Positions 33,757-42,789 of a stretch of DNA of 64,000 nt are shown piece by piece. The notes under the pieces were generated by a model that saw only the letters and a list, made by a program, of their open reading frames with translations, was not told where the DNA came from and did not search any database. Every line of letters begins with the position of its first letter. Positions within the stretch are counted from its first letter, which is position 1. A program made the translations under genes and the position numbers. The stretch comes from Lactobacillus laiwuensis (GTDB lineage: Bacteria; Bacillota; Bacilli; Lactobacillales; Lactobacillaceae). The DNA lies in NCBI RefSeq assembly GCF_019972835.1, contig NZ_BPPB01000005.1, positions 124,001 to 188,000 on the forward strand, read 5' to 3'.

Positions 33757-34314
33757 TTATTCTGCAATCTGGCGTAGGCTTTGCTTCAGCAATCTACGAA
33801 AACTTTTATCAGCGGGTAAGGATTTATCTGCAAACCAACCCGTACCAACGTTGACAATATCTCCTATTGCTAAATCTCTAATGCACCTGCTTGCCAATAA
33901 TTGCTTTTTAGGGTCAGTGAACTCTGTTGCTATCATTTGATTAAAGATAGATTTTAGTTCATTAAAAGCTGCAGTGGTTTCAGGATAGTTATCAGTGCGT
34001 GGCATTTTTAATACAAATTGAGTTAAGAGAAAATGATTCAGTGCTGTTTCGCGAAATGCCATTACAAAATCAATAATCGCTGTCAGGCCAGCTTTGCCAA
34101 ACAAGTCTTTGCGTAATTGATTTGTTAGCAATTCAACCGTCCAGGCAACTATGGCGTAGTTTAGTGCTATTTGATTGGGAAAGTAATTGTATAGGGCTTG
34201 CGATTGAATGCCAATTTTTCTAGCAACAGTCGCAAAATTATTTTCTTTATTGTCTTCAATTAACTCAATGCTTGTTTTAATAATTATTTCTTTAGACAAA
34301 ATTTGACGTGGCAT
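33757..34314 (-). CDS. TetR-family repressor
   Basis: 185 residues. N-terminal TetR helix-turn-helix (KEIIIKTSIELIEDNKENNFATVARKIGIQSQALYNYFPN) and an all-helical ligand domain. The ATG at 34314 follows AAGGAG; the longer frame to 34410 runs through the operator and is rejected. It is divergent from the TSUP exporter gene, and a 13-bp-arm inverted repeat lies between them, so it likely represses both. Ligand unknown. Confidence 0.88.
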   Translation of the reverse strand: MPRQILSKEIIIKTSIELIEDNKENNFATVARKIGIQSQALYNYFPNQIALNYAIVAWTVELLTNQLRKDLFGKAGLTAIIDFVMAFRETALNHFLLTQFVLKMPRTDNYPETTAAFNELKSIFNQMIATEFTDPKKQLLASRCIRDLAIGDIVNVGTGWFADKSLPADKSFRRLLKQSLRQIAE

Positions 34315-34333
34315 TTTGAACTCCTTACTTGAT

Positions 34334-34373
34334 TTGACTTTTACAATATGTAAACTATAATTACATATTGTAA
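34334..34373. promoter_or_regulatory. Promoter and TetR operator between the divergent genes
   Basis: TTACAATATGTAA (34341-34353) and TTACATATTGTAA (34361-34373) are exact reverse complements, 7 bases apart. The plus-strand promoter TTGACT (34334-34339), 16 bases, TATAAT (34356-34361) is overlapped by the repeat, so repressor binding would block the exporter gene. Confidence 0.82.
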
Positions 34374-34415
34374 CTATACCATATAATATTAAAAAAATTA
34401 AGAAGGTCAAATATC

Positions 34416-35165
34416 ATGAAAATTTTTTTGTTGGGATTAATAGGGTTGATAATAGGAACCTTCGTTATTCTTTTTGGCGGTGGTGGAGCAGCCATTTACC
34501 TGGCAATATTGACCGGTTTATTTGGTCTCAATGCGGCAGCAGCTTCTTCAACTTCCTTAGTGACAGCCTTGCCTTCATTAATTATTGGGGCAATTAGCTA
34601 TTATCATCAAAGGCAAATAAATACTAAAATAGGTAATCAAATGTTAATAACGGCAATTCCTGCTGTGATAATTGGAGCGCTGGTCTCAAAATATATTCCC
34701 GCTAAAATTTATAAATGGCTGATAGGAATCGTTTTGGTAGTTCTTGGCATTAATATGCTAATGAAGAAGAAAACGCAAACTGCCGCAACTGTTAAAAAAA
34801 CGCAATATGCCAGACTAGAAGCAGGGATGTATGGTATTTTAGGGGGCCTAATGGTTGGCGTTGCTGGCATGAGTGGTGGCGCTGTTATTATTGGCGGATT
34901 ATTTTTGCTGGGATTACAAGATTTTCAAGCTACTGCAACTTCAACTTATGTTCTGGTTTTTATGACTATCACGGGTGCGATCTTTCACATTGCAGACGGG
35001 CGAGTAGATTGGACTGCTGGGTTGCCCTTGATGATCGGTGCTATCATTGGAGCTGTTATTGCTCCTAGACTTGCCCAAATTCTAGCTAAAACTAAAATCA
35101 CACGCTACATGAAACCCACAATTGGTTTCTTGCTGGTATTATTAGGCGTTAAGTCGTTGCTCTGA
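34416..35165 (+). CDS. TSUP (TauE/SafE) family membrane exporter
   Basis: 249 residues with about eight hydrophobic helices and the two-fold Gly-rich repeat of the family (FGGGGAAIYLAILTGLFGLN near the start; GVAGMSGGAVIIGGLFLLGL in the second half). TSUP proteins move sulfur-containing or organic anions. The AAGAAGG site precedes the ATG. It is controlled from the operator shared with the divergent TetR gene. Substrate unknown. Confidence 0.9.
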   Translation: MKIFLLGLIGLIIGTFVILFGGGGAAIYLAILTGLFGLNAAAASSTSLVTALPSLIIGAISYYHQRQINTKIGNQMLITAIPAVIIGALVSKYIPAKIYKWLIGIVLVVLGINMLMKKKTQTAATVKKTQYARLEAGMYGILGGLMVGVAGMSGGAVIIGGLFLLGLQDFQATATSTYVLVFMTITGAIFHIADGRVDWTAGLPLMIGAIIGAVIAPRLAQILAKTKITRYMKPTIGFLLVLLGVKSLL

Positions 35166-35193
35166 ATCCTGAAAAATACGGTTTATTAGAATT

Positions 35194-35233
35194 AAAAACG
35201 TGATCCTGCTATAAAAACAGAATCACGTTTTTG
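35194..35233. terminator. Bidirectional terminator
   Basis: AAAAACGTGAT (35194-35204) pairs with ATCACGTTTTT (35222-35232), serving the convergent TSUP and PTS genes. Confidence 0.85.
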
Positions 35234-35248
35234 GTGTATATTTAAATT

Positions 35249-37099
35249 CTATAATTGCACAGACATTATCTTGTCGAAATCTGCGGCCGGTTTATTTGTC
35301 AGTGTGTATTTAACATTCTTAACCTTGTCTTTTGAATTTGTGATTACCACGATGACAGTTGGATCTTTGCCACTATCTTTAACTTGCTTAATATCCATGA
35401 ATGCAATTTTTTGACCGGTGACAACTTCATCGTCCTTTTTAATAAAAAGCTTAAAGGGATTGCCTTTTAGTTCAACTGTATCAATTCCTAAATGTATTAA
35501 AACTTCTAGTCCATTATTTGTGGTGATACCGATACCATGCTTTGTTTCTGCCAACATAGTGACTTTACCTGAAACTGGAGCATAAATGCTGCCTTCAGAA
35601 GGCTTAACTGCAAAACCTTCACCCATCGTTTTGCTGGCAAAAACTGAATCAGCTACATCTTCCAATGGAATTACAACTCCGGCAGCAGGAGTAGAAAAAG
35701 TCATGCTTTGTGTAGAAGTAGTTTTTGTTTCATTTTCCCTAGCAACCTTTCCACCCAAAATTACTGCCACTAGAGCACTAGTTAAGAAAGCTGCTATTAA
35801 GCATATAATCATTAACAAAACATTGGTAAAACCTTGACCCGCCTTGACATAAACAGGCAAAGAAGTGATGCCGGGCATTACAAATGCATAGCACTTAATA
35901 CCAAGTAAAACGGTTAGCATGCCACCAACTCCGGAACCACACATTGCTGCTAACATGGAACTTTTATGAACCACATTAACTGTATAAAGAGCAGGCTCAG
36001 AAATACCTATGAAAGCAGAGAAACTGGTAGATAATCCTGCGGCACGTAATTCTTTATTTTTCATTCTTAAAGAAGTGCCAAAAGCTGCTCCAGATTCAGC
36101 CATATTGTGCACAAAAGAGACGGGTAATAAGTAATCATAACCTAATGTAGCTATGTTTTGAATTTGAATAGGTGAAGTGGATTGATGCATACCTGCCAGA
36201 ACAATTAGTGGCATGAAAAATCCTAATAAAAATCCTGCTAACAAACCAGCTTTTTGGAATAACCATACTATACCGTCAGCTAGATATTGACCTCCGTATG
36301 CTCCTAGTGGTGCCAAAATCCACATTGCAATTGGTACGGCGGTAATTAAAGTTATGGCAGGAACAACCACTAGCTTTAATACATCAGGTACAAAGCGATC
36401 AACAAAGTGATAAATAATAGCCATTAGTCCCACGCCTAAAATAACTGGAAAAACAGAAGTGGCATAGTTAAATACTGGAATATTTAAGCCGAATAATGTC
36501 AATCCAGAACGACCACTTGCTATTTTGGCAACAAACGAAGGATAAAGCAATGCACCCGCCATACAGATACCGAGAAATTCATTTAATTTAAATTTGCGTG
36601 CTGATGAAATTGCCAGTAAGAATGGCAAAAAGTAAAAAGGAACATCAGCGATTAAATTAAATAAAGCCATAGTAGTGTTTTTTTCAAGTCCTGGTGAAAA
36701 CGCTAGGACTATTGCCAAAATACCCTTAAGCATACCTCCTGCAACTAATGCAGGTAAAATTGGTTGGAAAACACCTGAAATGACATCTAGAATTACTTTT
36801 CCAGTGATTTTAAACTTGTGCTTACCTTGATCTTGGCTATTATCATTTTGCTGGGAACCCATAGTTTTCTCAATTTCTGCAAAAACTGAATCCACGTTTG
36901 GACCAATTACTATTTGATATTGATTGCTCTTGATAGTAGTTCCAAGAACACCTTGTAAATTATCAATTTTTTCTAATTTTGCTTTACTAGCATCTTTGAT
37001 TGTAAATCTAAGCCTGGTAACACAATGCCAATAGTTATTGATGTTATTTTTTCCGCCAAGATAATTAATTATACTCTTTGCTAACTCCTTCTTTTCCAT
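35249..37099 (-). CDS. Beta-glucoside PTS EIIBCA
   Basis: 616-residue fused permease of the beta-glucoside (Bgl) class. Domain order: EIIB at about 1-85 with the phosphorylated Cys26 in WHCVTRLRF; EIIC at about 105-455 with membrane helices and GISEPALYTVN; EIIA (Glc-type) at about 475-616 with the His in VLIHLGIDTVEL. It imports and phosphorylates an aryl- or alkyl-beta-glucoside or beta-disaccharide. It lies 30 bases behind the phospho-beta-glucosidase gene in one operon. No antiterminator gene or RAT sequence was found nearby. Exact sugar unknown. Confidence 0.93.
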   Translation of the reverse strand: MEKKELAKSIINYLGGKNNINNYWHCVTRLRFTIKDASKAKLEKIDNLQGVLGTTIKSNQYQIVIGPNVDSVFAEIEKTMGSQQNDNSQDQGKHKFKITGKVILDVISGVFQPILPALVAGGMLKGILAIVLAFSPGLEKNTTMALFNLIADVPFYFLPFLLAISSARKFKLNEFLGICMAGALLYPSFVAKIASGRSGLTLFGLNIPVFNYATSVFPVILGVGLMAIIYHFVDRFVPDVLKLVVVPAITLITAVPIAMWILAPLGAYGGQYLADGIVWLFQKAGLLAGFLLGFFMPLIVLAGMHQSTSPIQIQNIATLGYDYLLPVSFVHNMAESGAAFGTSLRMKNKELRAAGLSTSFSAFIGISEPALYTVNVVHKSSMLAAMCGSGVGGMLTVLLGIKCYAFVMPGITSLPVYVKAGQGFTNVLLMIICLIAAFLTSALVAVILGGKVARENETKTTSTQSMTFSTPAAGVVIPLEDVADSVFASKTMGEGFAVKPSEGSIYAPVSGKVTMLAETKHGIGITTNNGLEVLIHLGIDTVELKGNPFKLFIKKDDEVVTGQKIAFMDIKQVKDSGKDPTVIVVITNSKDKVKNVKYTLTNKPAADFDKIMSVQL

Positions 37100-37129
37100 A
37101 ATAAATTTTCCTTTCTGGTACTAACGAGA

Positions 37130-38593
37130 TTAATTTTTGATATGTTCTTCAATCTTGTTCTTATACCAGTAAAGTGAGTCCTTTTTGTATCTTTTTCCTG
37201 TACCTTTGCCACCATTATCTAAATCGACATAGATTATGCCATATCGTTTATCCATGGTTAACGGACCGCAAGAAACGATGTCGATTATGCCCCACATAGT
37301 GTAAGCGATTAAATTTACGCCATCTTTTACAGCTTCATCTAATTGATCTATATGAGCACTAAGATATGCGATGCGATAATCGTCGTGTACTTTGTGATCT
37401 GAAGTCAATTCGTCATGGGCACCAATACCATTTTCTGCAACAATAATTGGTAGGTGATAGCGATCATATATTTGGTTAAGAGTGAACCTTAAGCCAATAG
37501 GATCGATTTGCCAGCCCCACTCGGATTCCTTTAAATAGGGGTTTTTCTTAGTCATAATCAGATTGCCTGCAGTTTGCTCCCAATTAGCTGCATTAGTTGA
37601 AACCTGTGAAAAGTAGTATGAGAAGGAAACAAAGCCAACAGTTCCGTCTTTTAGCAATTCTTTATCACCGGGTTCAAAATGAATGTGAACGTTGATTTTA
37701 TCAAAATAACGTTTCATGTATTCTGGATAGTAGCCCCTTGCTAAAACATCTAAGTAAAACCAATTTGAATACTGGTCGTCTTGGATGGCTTGCAAGTTGT
37801 CTTCCGGCTTTGAAGTTGCCGGATAGGTGGTAAAGCGGGCAATCATGCCACCAACTAGTTTTCCTGGCACAAGCTTTCGTCCTAGTTGTACTGCTCTAGC
37901 ACTACATAAAAATTGGTGATGTAAGCATTGAAAAATTTCCTGATCCATGTTTTTTTCTGTACCAGGTATTAAGCAAACTCCATCCCAAGGGGAAAACTTA
38001 GCAGCGTTTATTTCATTGAATGGCAACCAGTAATCTACCAAGTCACCTAATCTTTTATATAAAACAGTTACATATTTTTCGAAAAATGAAATAATTTTTC
38101 TGTTTTTCCAGCCACCGTATTTTATGACCAAATTAACAGGGATGTCATAGTGAATCATTGTGGCGAAAACTTTTATGCCGTATTTTTTACATTCAGTGAA
38201 CATATCACGATAATATTTAATTCCTTCTTCATTTGGTTCTTTGTCATCACCATTAGGGAAAATTCTTGACCAACAAATTGAAGTACGAAAAATTTGTAAT
38301 CCCATTTCTGCCAGCATTTTTATATCTTCTTTATAATGATGGTAAAAATCAATGCCTCTTCTGAGGGGATAATATTTTGTTCCCTGATCTTTTAGCGCTT
38401 GATTAAATTCTTCTTGTGAAAAAGGATTATTTTGGTGCTTATCTTCAATTTGCTCAGGTGTCCAGCTAGGATCTAGATAGCGTAAATCTTGTGTAGAAAT
38501 TCCTTTGCCTCCTTCTTGAAAGCCTCCATCTGCTTGAGAACACGCAATTGCTCCTCCAAGTAGGTAATTTTTACTATAGTTAATGTCTTCCAT
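37130..38593 (-). CDS. 6-phospho-beta-glucosidase (GH1)
   Basis: 487-residue cytoplasmic GH1 enzyme that hydrolyses the phosphorylated beta-glucoside from the PTS. It starts with GGAIACSQADGGFQEGGKG. The acid/base Glu is in LPFNEINAAKF and the nucleophile in VAENGIGAHDE. CWSRIFPNGDD and MWGIIDIVS are also family signatures. It is first in the operon with the downstream EIIBCA gene. A weak AAAGG site precedes the ATG. Identification secure; aglycone preference unknown. Confidence 0.95.
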   Translation of the reverse strand: MEDINYSKNYLLGGAIACSQADGGFQEGGKGISTQDLRYLDPSWTPEQIEDKHQNNPFSQEEFNQALKDQGTKYYPLRRGIDFYHHYKEDIKMLAEMGLQIFRTSICWSRIFPNGDDKEPNEEGIKYYRDMFTECKKYGIKVFATMIHYDIPVNLVIKYGGWKNRKIISFFEKYVTVLYKRLGDLVDYWLPFNEINAAKFSPWDGVCLIPGTEKNMDQEIFQCLHHQFLCSARAVQLGRKLVPGKLVGGMIARFTTYPATSKPEDNLQAIQDDQYSNWFYLDVLARGYYPEYMKRYFDKINVHIHFEPGDKELLKDGTVGFVSFSYYFSQVSTNAANWEQTAGNLIMTKKNPYLKESEWGWQIDPIGLRFTLNQIYDRYHLPIIVAENGIGAHDELTSDHKVHDDYRIAYLSAHIDQLDEAVKDGVNLIAYTMWGIIDIVSCGPLTMDKRYGIIYVDLDNGGKGTGKRYKKDSLYWYKNKIEEHIKN

Positions 38594-38892
38594 ATTAGAT
38601 GGCCTTTCTACATAGATAGCAATAATATTTGATTTGAATTTGATAATAAATGTAATAATTATTTAATAACCTTATCATATAGCTTACAAATATACAATGA
38701 ATTTTTAACTAAATGATAAAATACTTACGGAGCCAATGATATGCTCGTTATAACTATTTGTAATAAAGGAACCTAATCAAATAGCATTTTAAGTTGGAAG
38801 CTTTTCAGAGGATAATAAAGAATTAGGGTTTTTCCTGGTAACAATACAAAAAATTAAAAAATTCAGAAATACAAAAGAGAAAAGAGATCGGG
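38594..38892. other. Divergent intergenic region, no gene
   Basis: About 300 AT-rich bases between the beta-glucoside operon and the DUF3737 gene. No open frame, RAT antiterminator site or catabolite-response element was recognised. It presumably holds the two divergent promoters. Confidence 0.6.
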
Positions 38893-39783
38893 ATGAATAT
38901 TATCAAAAATCATTTTTTTGAAGGTGAAAGAATTCTTTTTGGACTAAAAAATTCGCAGCTGGTAGGAATTACTTTTGGTGAAGGTGAGTCACCGCTTAAG
39001 GAAGCCAGTAAAATTGATATCAAGGATTCTATTTTTAAATGGAAATATCCATTATGGTATGACAGGGACATTAATGTGGATAATACTGTATTTGAAACTA
39101 TGGCTCGCAGTGGTATATGGTATACCAAAAATATTTCTATTAAAAATTCGGCTTTGCAGGCTCCAAAATTATTTAGGAGAGCAGAAAAAATAGTCTTAGA
39201 CAATGTTCATTTTGCTAATGCTGCAGAAACGATGTGGACCTGTAAAGATATTAGAATTACCAATAGTCAAGTTAACGGTGACTATTTTGGTAAAGACAGT
39301 CAAAACATCTATCTTGACCACGTTAGTGTTATTGGTAATTATGCTTTTGACGGAGCTAAAAATATTGAAGTACATCATTCCACCTTTATTTCTAAAGATG
39401 CTTTTTGGAATTGTCAAAATGTTACTGTGTATGATTCGATAATAGATGGTGAATATTTGGCATGGAATGGACAAAACATCAAGTTTATCAATTGTAAAAT
39501 TGAAAGCGACCAGGGGCTTAATTACATCGACCATCTGGAATTGAAAAATACCATTTTAATTCATACTGACTTAGCATTTGAATATGTTTCTAATATTAAT
39601 GCTGCAATTTCAAGCAAAATTGACAGTGTGAAAAATCCAATTTCTGGTAAAATTTCTGCTCCTGCAATCGGTAAATTAATTTTGGATCCCCAAAAAATTA
39701 CTCCTAGTGAAACTGAAATTGACTGTGCTAAAATTGATGCGAAAGTTAATCATTCAGATGAAAATCAGAAACCGAAGGATTAG
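38893..39783 (+). CDS. DUF3737 beta-helix protein
   Basis: 296 residues built of short repeating strands (IKDSIFKW, VDNTVFET, IKNSALQA, LDNVHFAN, ITNSQVNG, LDHVSVIG, VHHSTFIS, VYDSIIDG and so on) with about 20-residue spacing, the pattern of a right-handed beta-helix. It belongs to DUF3737, often found beside a PatB-type aminotransferase gene in lactobacilli, as here (5 bases apart). No signal peptide. Function unknown; pentapeptide-like or carbohydrate-related roles are speculative. Confidence 0.85.
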   Translation: MNIIKNHFFEGERILFGLKNSQLVGITFGEGESPLKEASKIDIKDSIFKWKYPLWYDRDINVDNTVFETMARSGIWYTKNISIKNSALQAPKLFRRAEKIVLDNVHFANAAETMWTCKDIRITNSQVNGDYFGKDSQNIYLDHVSVIGNYAFDGAKNIEVHHSTFISKDAFWNCQNVTVYDSIIDGEYLAWNGQNIKFINCKIESDQGLNYIDHLELKNTILIHTDLAFEYVSNINAAISSKIDSVKNPISGKISAPAIGKLILDPQKITPSETEIDCAKIDAKVNHSDENQKPKD

Positions 39784-39788
39784 AAATA

Positions 39789-40955
39789 ATGGATAAGTAT
39801 GATTTTATTAATGCACCAGATAGAAGAGATACAGATTCAGTCAAATGGCATGTCAAGAAGGGCGATTTGCCAATGTCAATTGCTGATATGGATTTTAAAA
39901 CAGCACCTGAAATAATAGCCGCAATGAAAAGGAAAGTTGATCGCGGTGTTTTTGGCTACGAGTGGCCTGAAGATGACTATTTTAAAGCGGTGGCTGACTG
40001 GTACGAAAAAGAACATGGCCATCGGCCTCAGCTGGAATGGCTGATTTTTACTACAGGAGCGGTACCCGCAATTTCTGCAATTGTAAGACGAGTTTCCCAC
40101 ATTGGCGATAACGTTTTAGTCCAAGCTCCTGTATATAATGTTTTCTACAATTCAATTGAAAATAATGGCCGACATGTTTTATCCAATGACTTGCAATTTG
40201 ATGGCGAAAATTATGCAATCAACTGGGATGATCTCGAACAGAAATTAGCCTTACCTTTGACAACACTGATGATTTTTTGTAATCCGCATAATCCTATTGG
40301 TAAGGTATGGACTCAAAAAGAGGTACAAAAAGTTGCAGATCTATGCTATCAGTATCATGTAGTTCTTTTGTCCGATGAAATTCATGGCGACTTAGTGCGC
40401 AAGGGCCCAGACTATACCCCAGCTTTTTCAGTGAATAATTCTGCACGCGAAAACGTTGTTTCATTAGTTTCACCTAGTAAAACTTTTAACGTTGCTGCAC
40501 TACACGCAGCAACAGCGATTGTGCCAAATAGTAATTTGCGTGCTATGGTTAATCGCGGACTTAATAGCGATGAAGTAGCTGAACCAAACTTGCTGGCTAT
40601 TCCTGGAACAATTGCTGCCTATGAACATGGTCACAACTGGCTAGAGGCATTGATTAAGCAATTAAATGTTAATTTCACTTATGCTGAAGAATTCATCAAT
40701 AAGAACCTTCCACAAGTTAAGGTAGTTGCAGGCGCAGCAACATACTTAATTTGGCTTGATGTGGAACAAATTAGTAGCGATTCGCAAAAATTAGCGGAAT
40801 TCTTAGAAAAAACAACTGGGTTGGTTTTGTCACCCGGAAGCATTTATCGTGGAAATGGTCATGACTTTTTGCGTATGAATCTTGCCTGCCCCTTAACAAT
40901 GGTTAAAGATGGCTTAGAACGGTTAAAAGTGGGATTGACAGAATATTTGGCTTGA
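39789..40955 (+). CDS. patB: PatB/MalY-type C-S lyase aminotransferase
   Basis: 388-residue PLP enzyme of fold type I, class II (MalY/PatB). The PLP lysine is in VSPSKTFNVAAL; other marks are MSIADMDFKT at the start, CNPHNPIGKVWT, and LLSDEIHGDL. Members cleave cystathionine or cysteine conjugates to thiol, pyruvate and ammonia. It follows the DUF3737 gene by 5 bases and ends in a terminator. Exact substrate not determinable. Confidence 0.92.
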   Translation: MDKYDFINAPDRRDTDSVKWHVKKGDLPMSIADMDFKTAPEIIAAMKRKVDRGVFGYEWPEDDYFKAVADWYEKEHGHRPQLEWLIFTTGAVPAISAIVRRVSHIGDNVLVQAPVYNVFYNSIENNGRHVLSNDLQFDGENYAINWDDLEQKLALPLTTLMIFCNPHNPIGKVWTQKEVQKVADLCYQYHVVLLSDEIHGDLVRKGPDYTPAFSVNNSARENVVSLVSPSKTFNVAALHAATAIVPNSNLRAMVNRGLNSDEVAEPNLLAIPGTIAAYEHGHNWLEALIKQLNVNFTYAEEFINKNLPQVKVVAGAATYLIWLDVEQISSDSQKLAEFLEKTTGLVLSPGSIYRGNGHDFLRMNLACPLTMVKDGLERLKVGLTEYLA

Positions 40956-40962
40956 GAGTTTT

Positions 40963-41000
40963 AAAAAGGCGACTACGGTAATTATCATAATCGCCTTTTT
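40963..41000 (+). terminator. Terminator after patB
   Basis: AAAAAGGCGA (40963-40972) pairs with TCGCCTTTTT (40991-41000). Confidence 0.82.
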
Positions 41001-41088
41001 ATTGCCTAAAATTGTAGCGGATCAGAAATGTTTCCAGTATTTCATAATCTTTATGCATATTGAAAATATATGATTCTAAAAATCATAT

Positions 41089-41104
41089 TGTTTCATGTGA
41101 AACT
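41089..41104. promoter_or_regulatory. parS-like site
   Basis: TGTTTCATGTGAAACT: parS consensus with central CG to TG and a final-base change. Lies between convergent genes. Confidence 0.6.
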
Positions 41105-41147
41105 GGAAAAGTAACGAACCAAATAGTTAAAGTAGACAATTAAACGG

Positions 41148-41163
41148 TATTTCCCAGGAAATA
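41148..41163. promoter_or_regulatory. Noc-binding-site-like palindrome
   Basis: TATTTCCCAGGAAATA, one base off the perfect palindrome seen at 5065 and 51580. Only 44 bases after a parS-like site. Confidence 0.6.
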
Positions 41164-41430
41164 TTGCTTAATTGGTTAATACCTTGATAAATTGGTTAAA
41201 AGTATTTGCTATCTTGTGATTAGACTCTATCCCTAAGTTCAATCCATGCAGATATGGATTAGCCAGCCTAGATTTAAGTAAATTACTGGTATTTTTAAAA
41301 TTGAATATAATGCCAACAAAACTAAAAAAATAGTTAATCAGGCCTAGTTTCTAAGTTACTGCAGTTGTGCCTTTCAAATTGACTGTGTATAGCTAGTCTT
41401 TCAATTTTTATAAAAATATATGTGGGCAAA

Positions 41431-41475
41431 AAGAAAAAGTCGCTTAAACTAATTGCAGTTATGGCGACTTTTAGC
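41431..41475 (-). terminator. Terminator of the M20/DUF3100 operon
   Basis: AAAAGTCGC (41435-41443) pairs with GCGACTTTT (41464-41472); T-rich on the minus strand. Confidence 0.75.
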
Positions 41476-41491
41476 TTTTCAAAAAATACTT

Positions 41492-41977
41492 TTAACTAAG
41501 ATTAAGAGCAATTTGTGAGATTAAGGTGTCCATAAAGTACATACCAAAGAAAACAAAAATTGCTACGATTAAAATCTTCCAGGATATTTTAGTCAGTTCT
41601 TTCAAACGGTGGGTAACTGATATTCCAGCAAATGCTAGAACAGAGGTTGTTAGTGACAAAAAGTCTACAGCATTGATAACGCGAACGCAGTAGGAACTAA
41701 GCAAACAAAAAATTAGAGAAACAATTGAAACCCAGCCTAAAATAGGGAAGCCCTGAATGATTTTCCAAGGCACTTTTTTCATCAGCATACTAATAACTAT
41801 GCCTAATAGCGAAAAAAGCCATAACATACCTAAACCAATGAGTGTGTCAGTAGTAATTGGTGTGCTTTTGGGATTTCTAATTAATTTAACCCATTGAACA
41901 AATAATACTAAGCTAACACTAAGTAAAAGAATGACAGCATCTTTAAATAATTCATATAAATTGTTTTCTTTAGTCAT
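41492..41977 (-). CDS. Membrane protein of the M20/DUF3100 operon
   Basis: 161 residues with about five hydrophobic segments (about 12-28, 43-62, 70-90, 97-120 and 132-155). No family name recalled with confidence. It overlaps the DUF3100 gene by 8 bases and looks like the second half of a two-component permease. Co-occurrence with the amidohydrolase suggests uptake or export of an acylated amino acid or similar compound; this is inference from context. Confidence 0.7.
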   Translation of the reverse strand: MTKENNLYELFKDAVILLLSVSLVLFVQWVKLIRNPKSTPITTDTLIGLGMLWLFSLLGIVISMLMKKVPWKIIQGFPILGWVSIVSLIFCLLSSYCVRVINAVDFLSLTTSVLAFAGISVTHRLKELTKISWKILIVAIFVFFGMYFMDTLISQIALNLS

Positions 41978-42788
41978 GATCTGGATAAACTTCTTTCTTT
42001 TTGTCTAGCAGGCTAGTGATGTGTGTGTACATGAATCTTTGTAGAGGCACTGCTAGGAAGTACATGATATAAGTGCCAATAAAACTAGTTAGTAACTGAC
42101 TGGCCGCGGCAAAGGACAAAATAGTGTCGCTGTGTTTTGGTACCAAAGCTGCTAAAGACGATGAAGCTGCAGTCATCATTGAACTAGAACCAACACCGGC
42201 ACTCATTGCAACTGCTTTATAGTTAAAGCCCATGCCTAGAAGAAGTGGAGCAAGGATTGAAAAGATAATTGAACCAAAAATGGTACCAATTAAATAAATT
42301 CCAAGTACGCCACGACCTTCAGGGGAATTTAGCGTGTATTTTTCACTAATATATGCTAGTTCACCTTCACGGCCTAAGCCTAAGGTTGAACCTATAGCTT
42401 CTTCTCTTAAGCCAAGTAATAGCGCTACAGGTAAACCGAAGATAATCGTACCTAAATTACCTAATTCGTGGACTAGAAAAACCCACCCAACAGAAATAAT
42501 TTCGTTAATTTTAGGGGCCACATTCGCTCCATAACGTGCCATTAAAGGCAACATGATAAGAATCATGTATTTACCGGCAAATTTCACCCGTTTATCATTG
42601 TAAAGTTTTTTAATAGGCTTTGCTGGGATTAAATAAACTAAAATAGCAATAATTACCGCAAATACTAGAGGTAAGATAGAGATTTCAATTTTGCCGATTT
42701 TAAATACTTGGGTACTGATCATTTCAGAGACTGTATCTATTAACAATACTAAAATGATTAGCGGACCATATGCTTTTAAATATTTCAT
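41970..42788 (-). CDS. DUF3100 transporter-like membrane protein
   Basis: 272 residues with about eight hydrophobic segments and conserved Gly/Ser-rich stretches (VGSSSMMTAASSSLAALVPKH; GLREEAIGSTLGLGREGELA). It matches DUF3100, a membrane family regularly encoded beside M20 peptidases in lactobacilli and related Firmicutes. It ends 8 bases inside the next gene, and 1 base separates it from the amidohydrolase, so the three genes form one operon. Transport role inferred. Confidence 0.8.
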   Translation of the reverse strand: MKYLKAYGPLIILVLLIDTVSEMISTQVFKIGKIEISILPLVFAVIIAILVYLIPAKPIKKLYNDKRVKFAGKYMILIMLPLMARYGANVAPKINEIISVGWVFLVHELGNLGTIIFGLPVALLLGLREEAIGSTLGLGREGELAYISEKYTLNSPEGRGVLGIYLIGTIFGSIIFSILAPLLLGMGFNYKAVAMSAGVGSSSMMTAASSSLAALVPKHSDTILSFAAASQLLTSFIGTYIMYFLAVPLQRFMYTHITSLLDKKKEVYPDHD

Positions 42789-42789
42789 T

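Larger units (their letters stand above)
41001..41430. other. Gene-free stretch with one parS-like and one Noc-like site
   Basis: About 430 bases between two terminators of convergent genes. No convincing open frame or RNA structure was seen. Its only recognisable content is the parS-like site at 41089 and the Noc-site-like palindrome at 41148. Confidence 0.7.
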
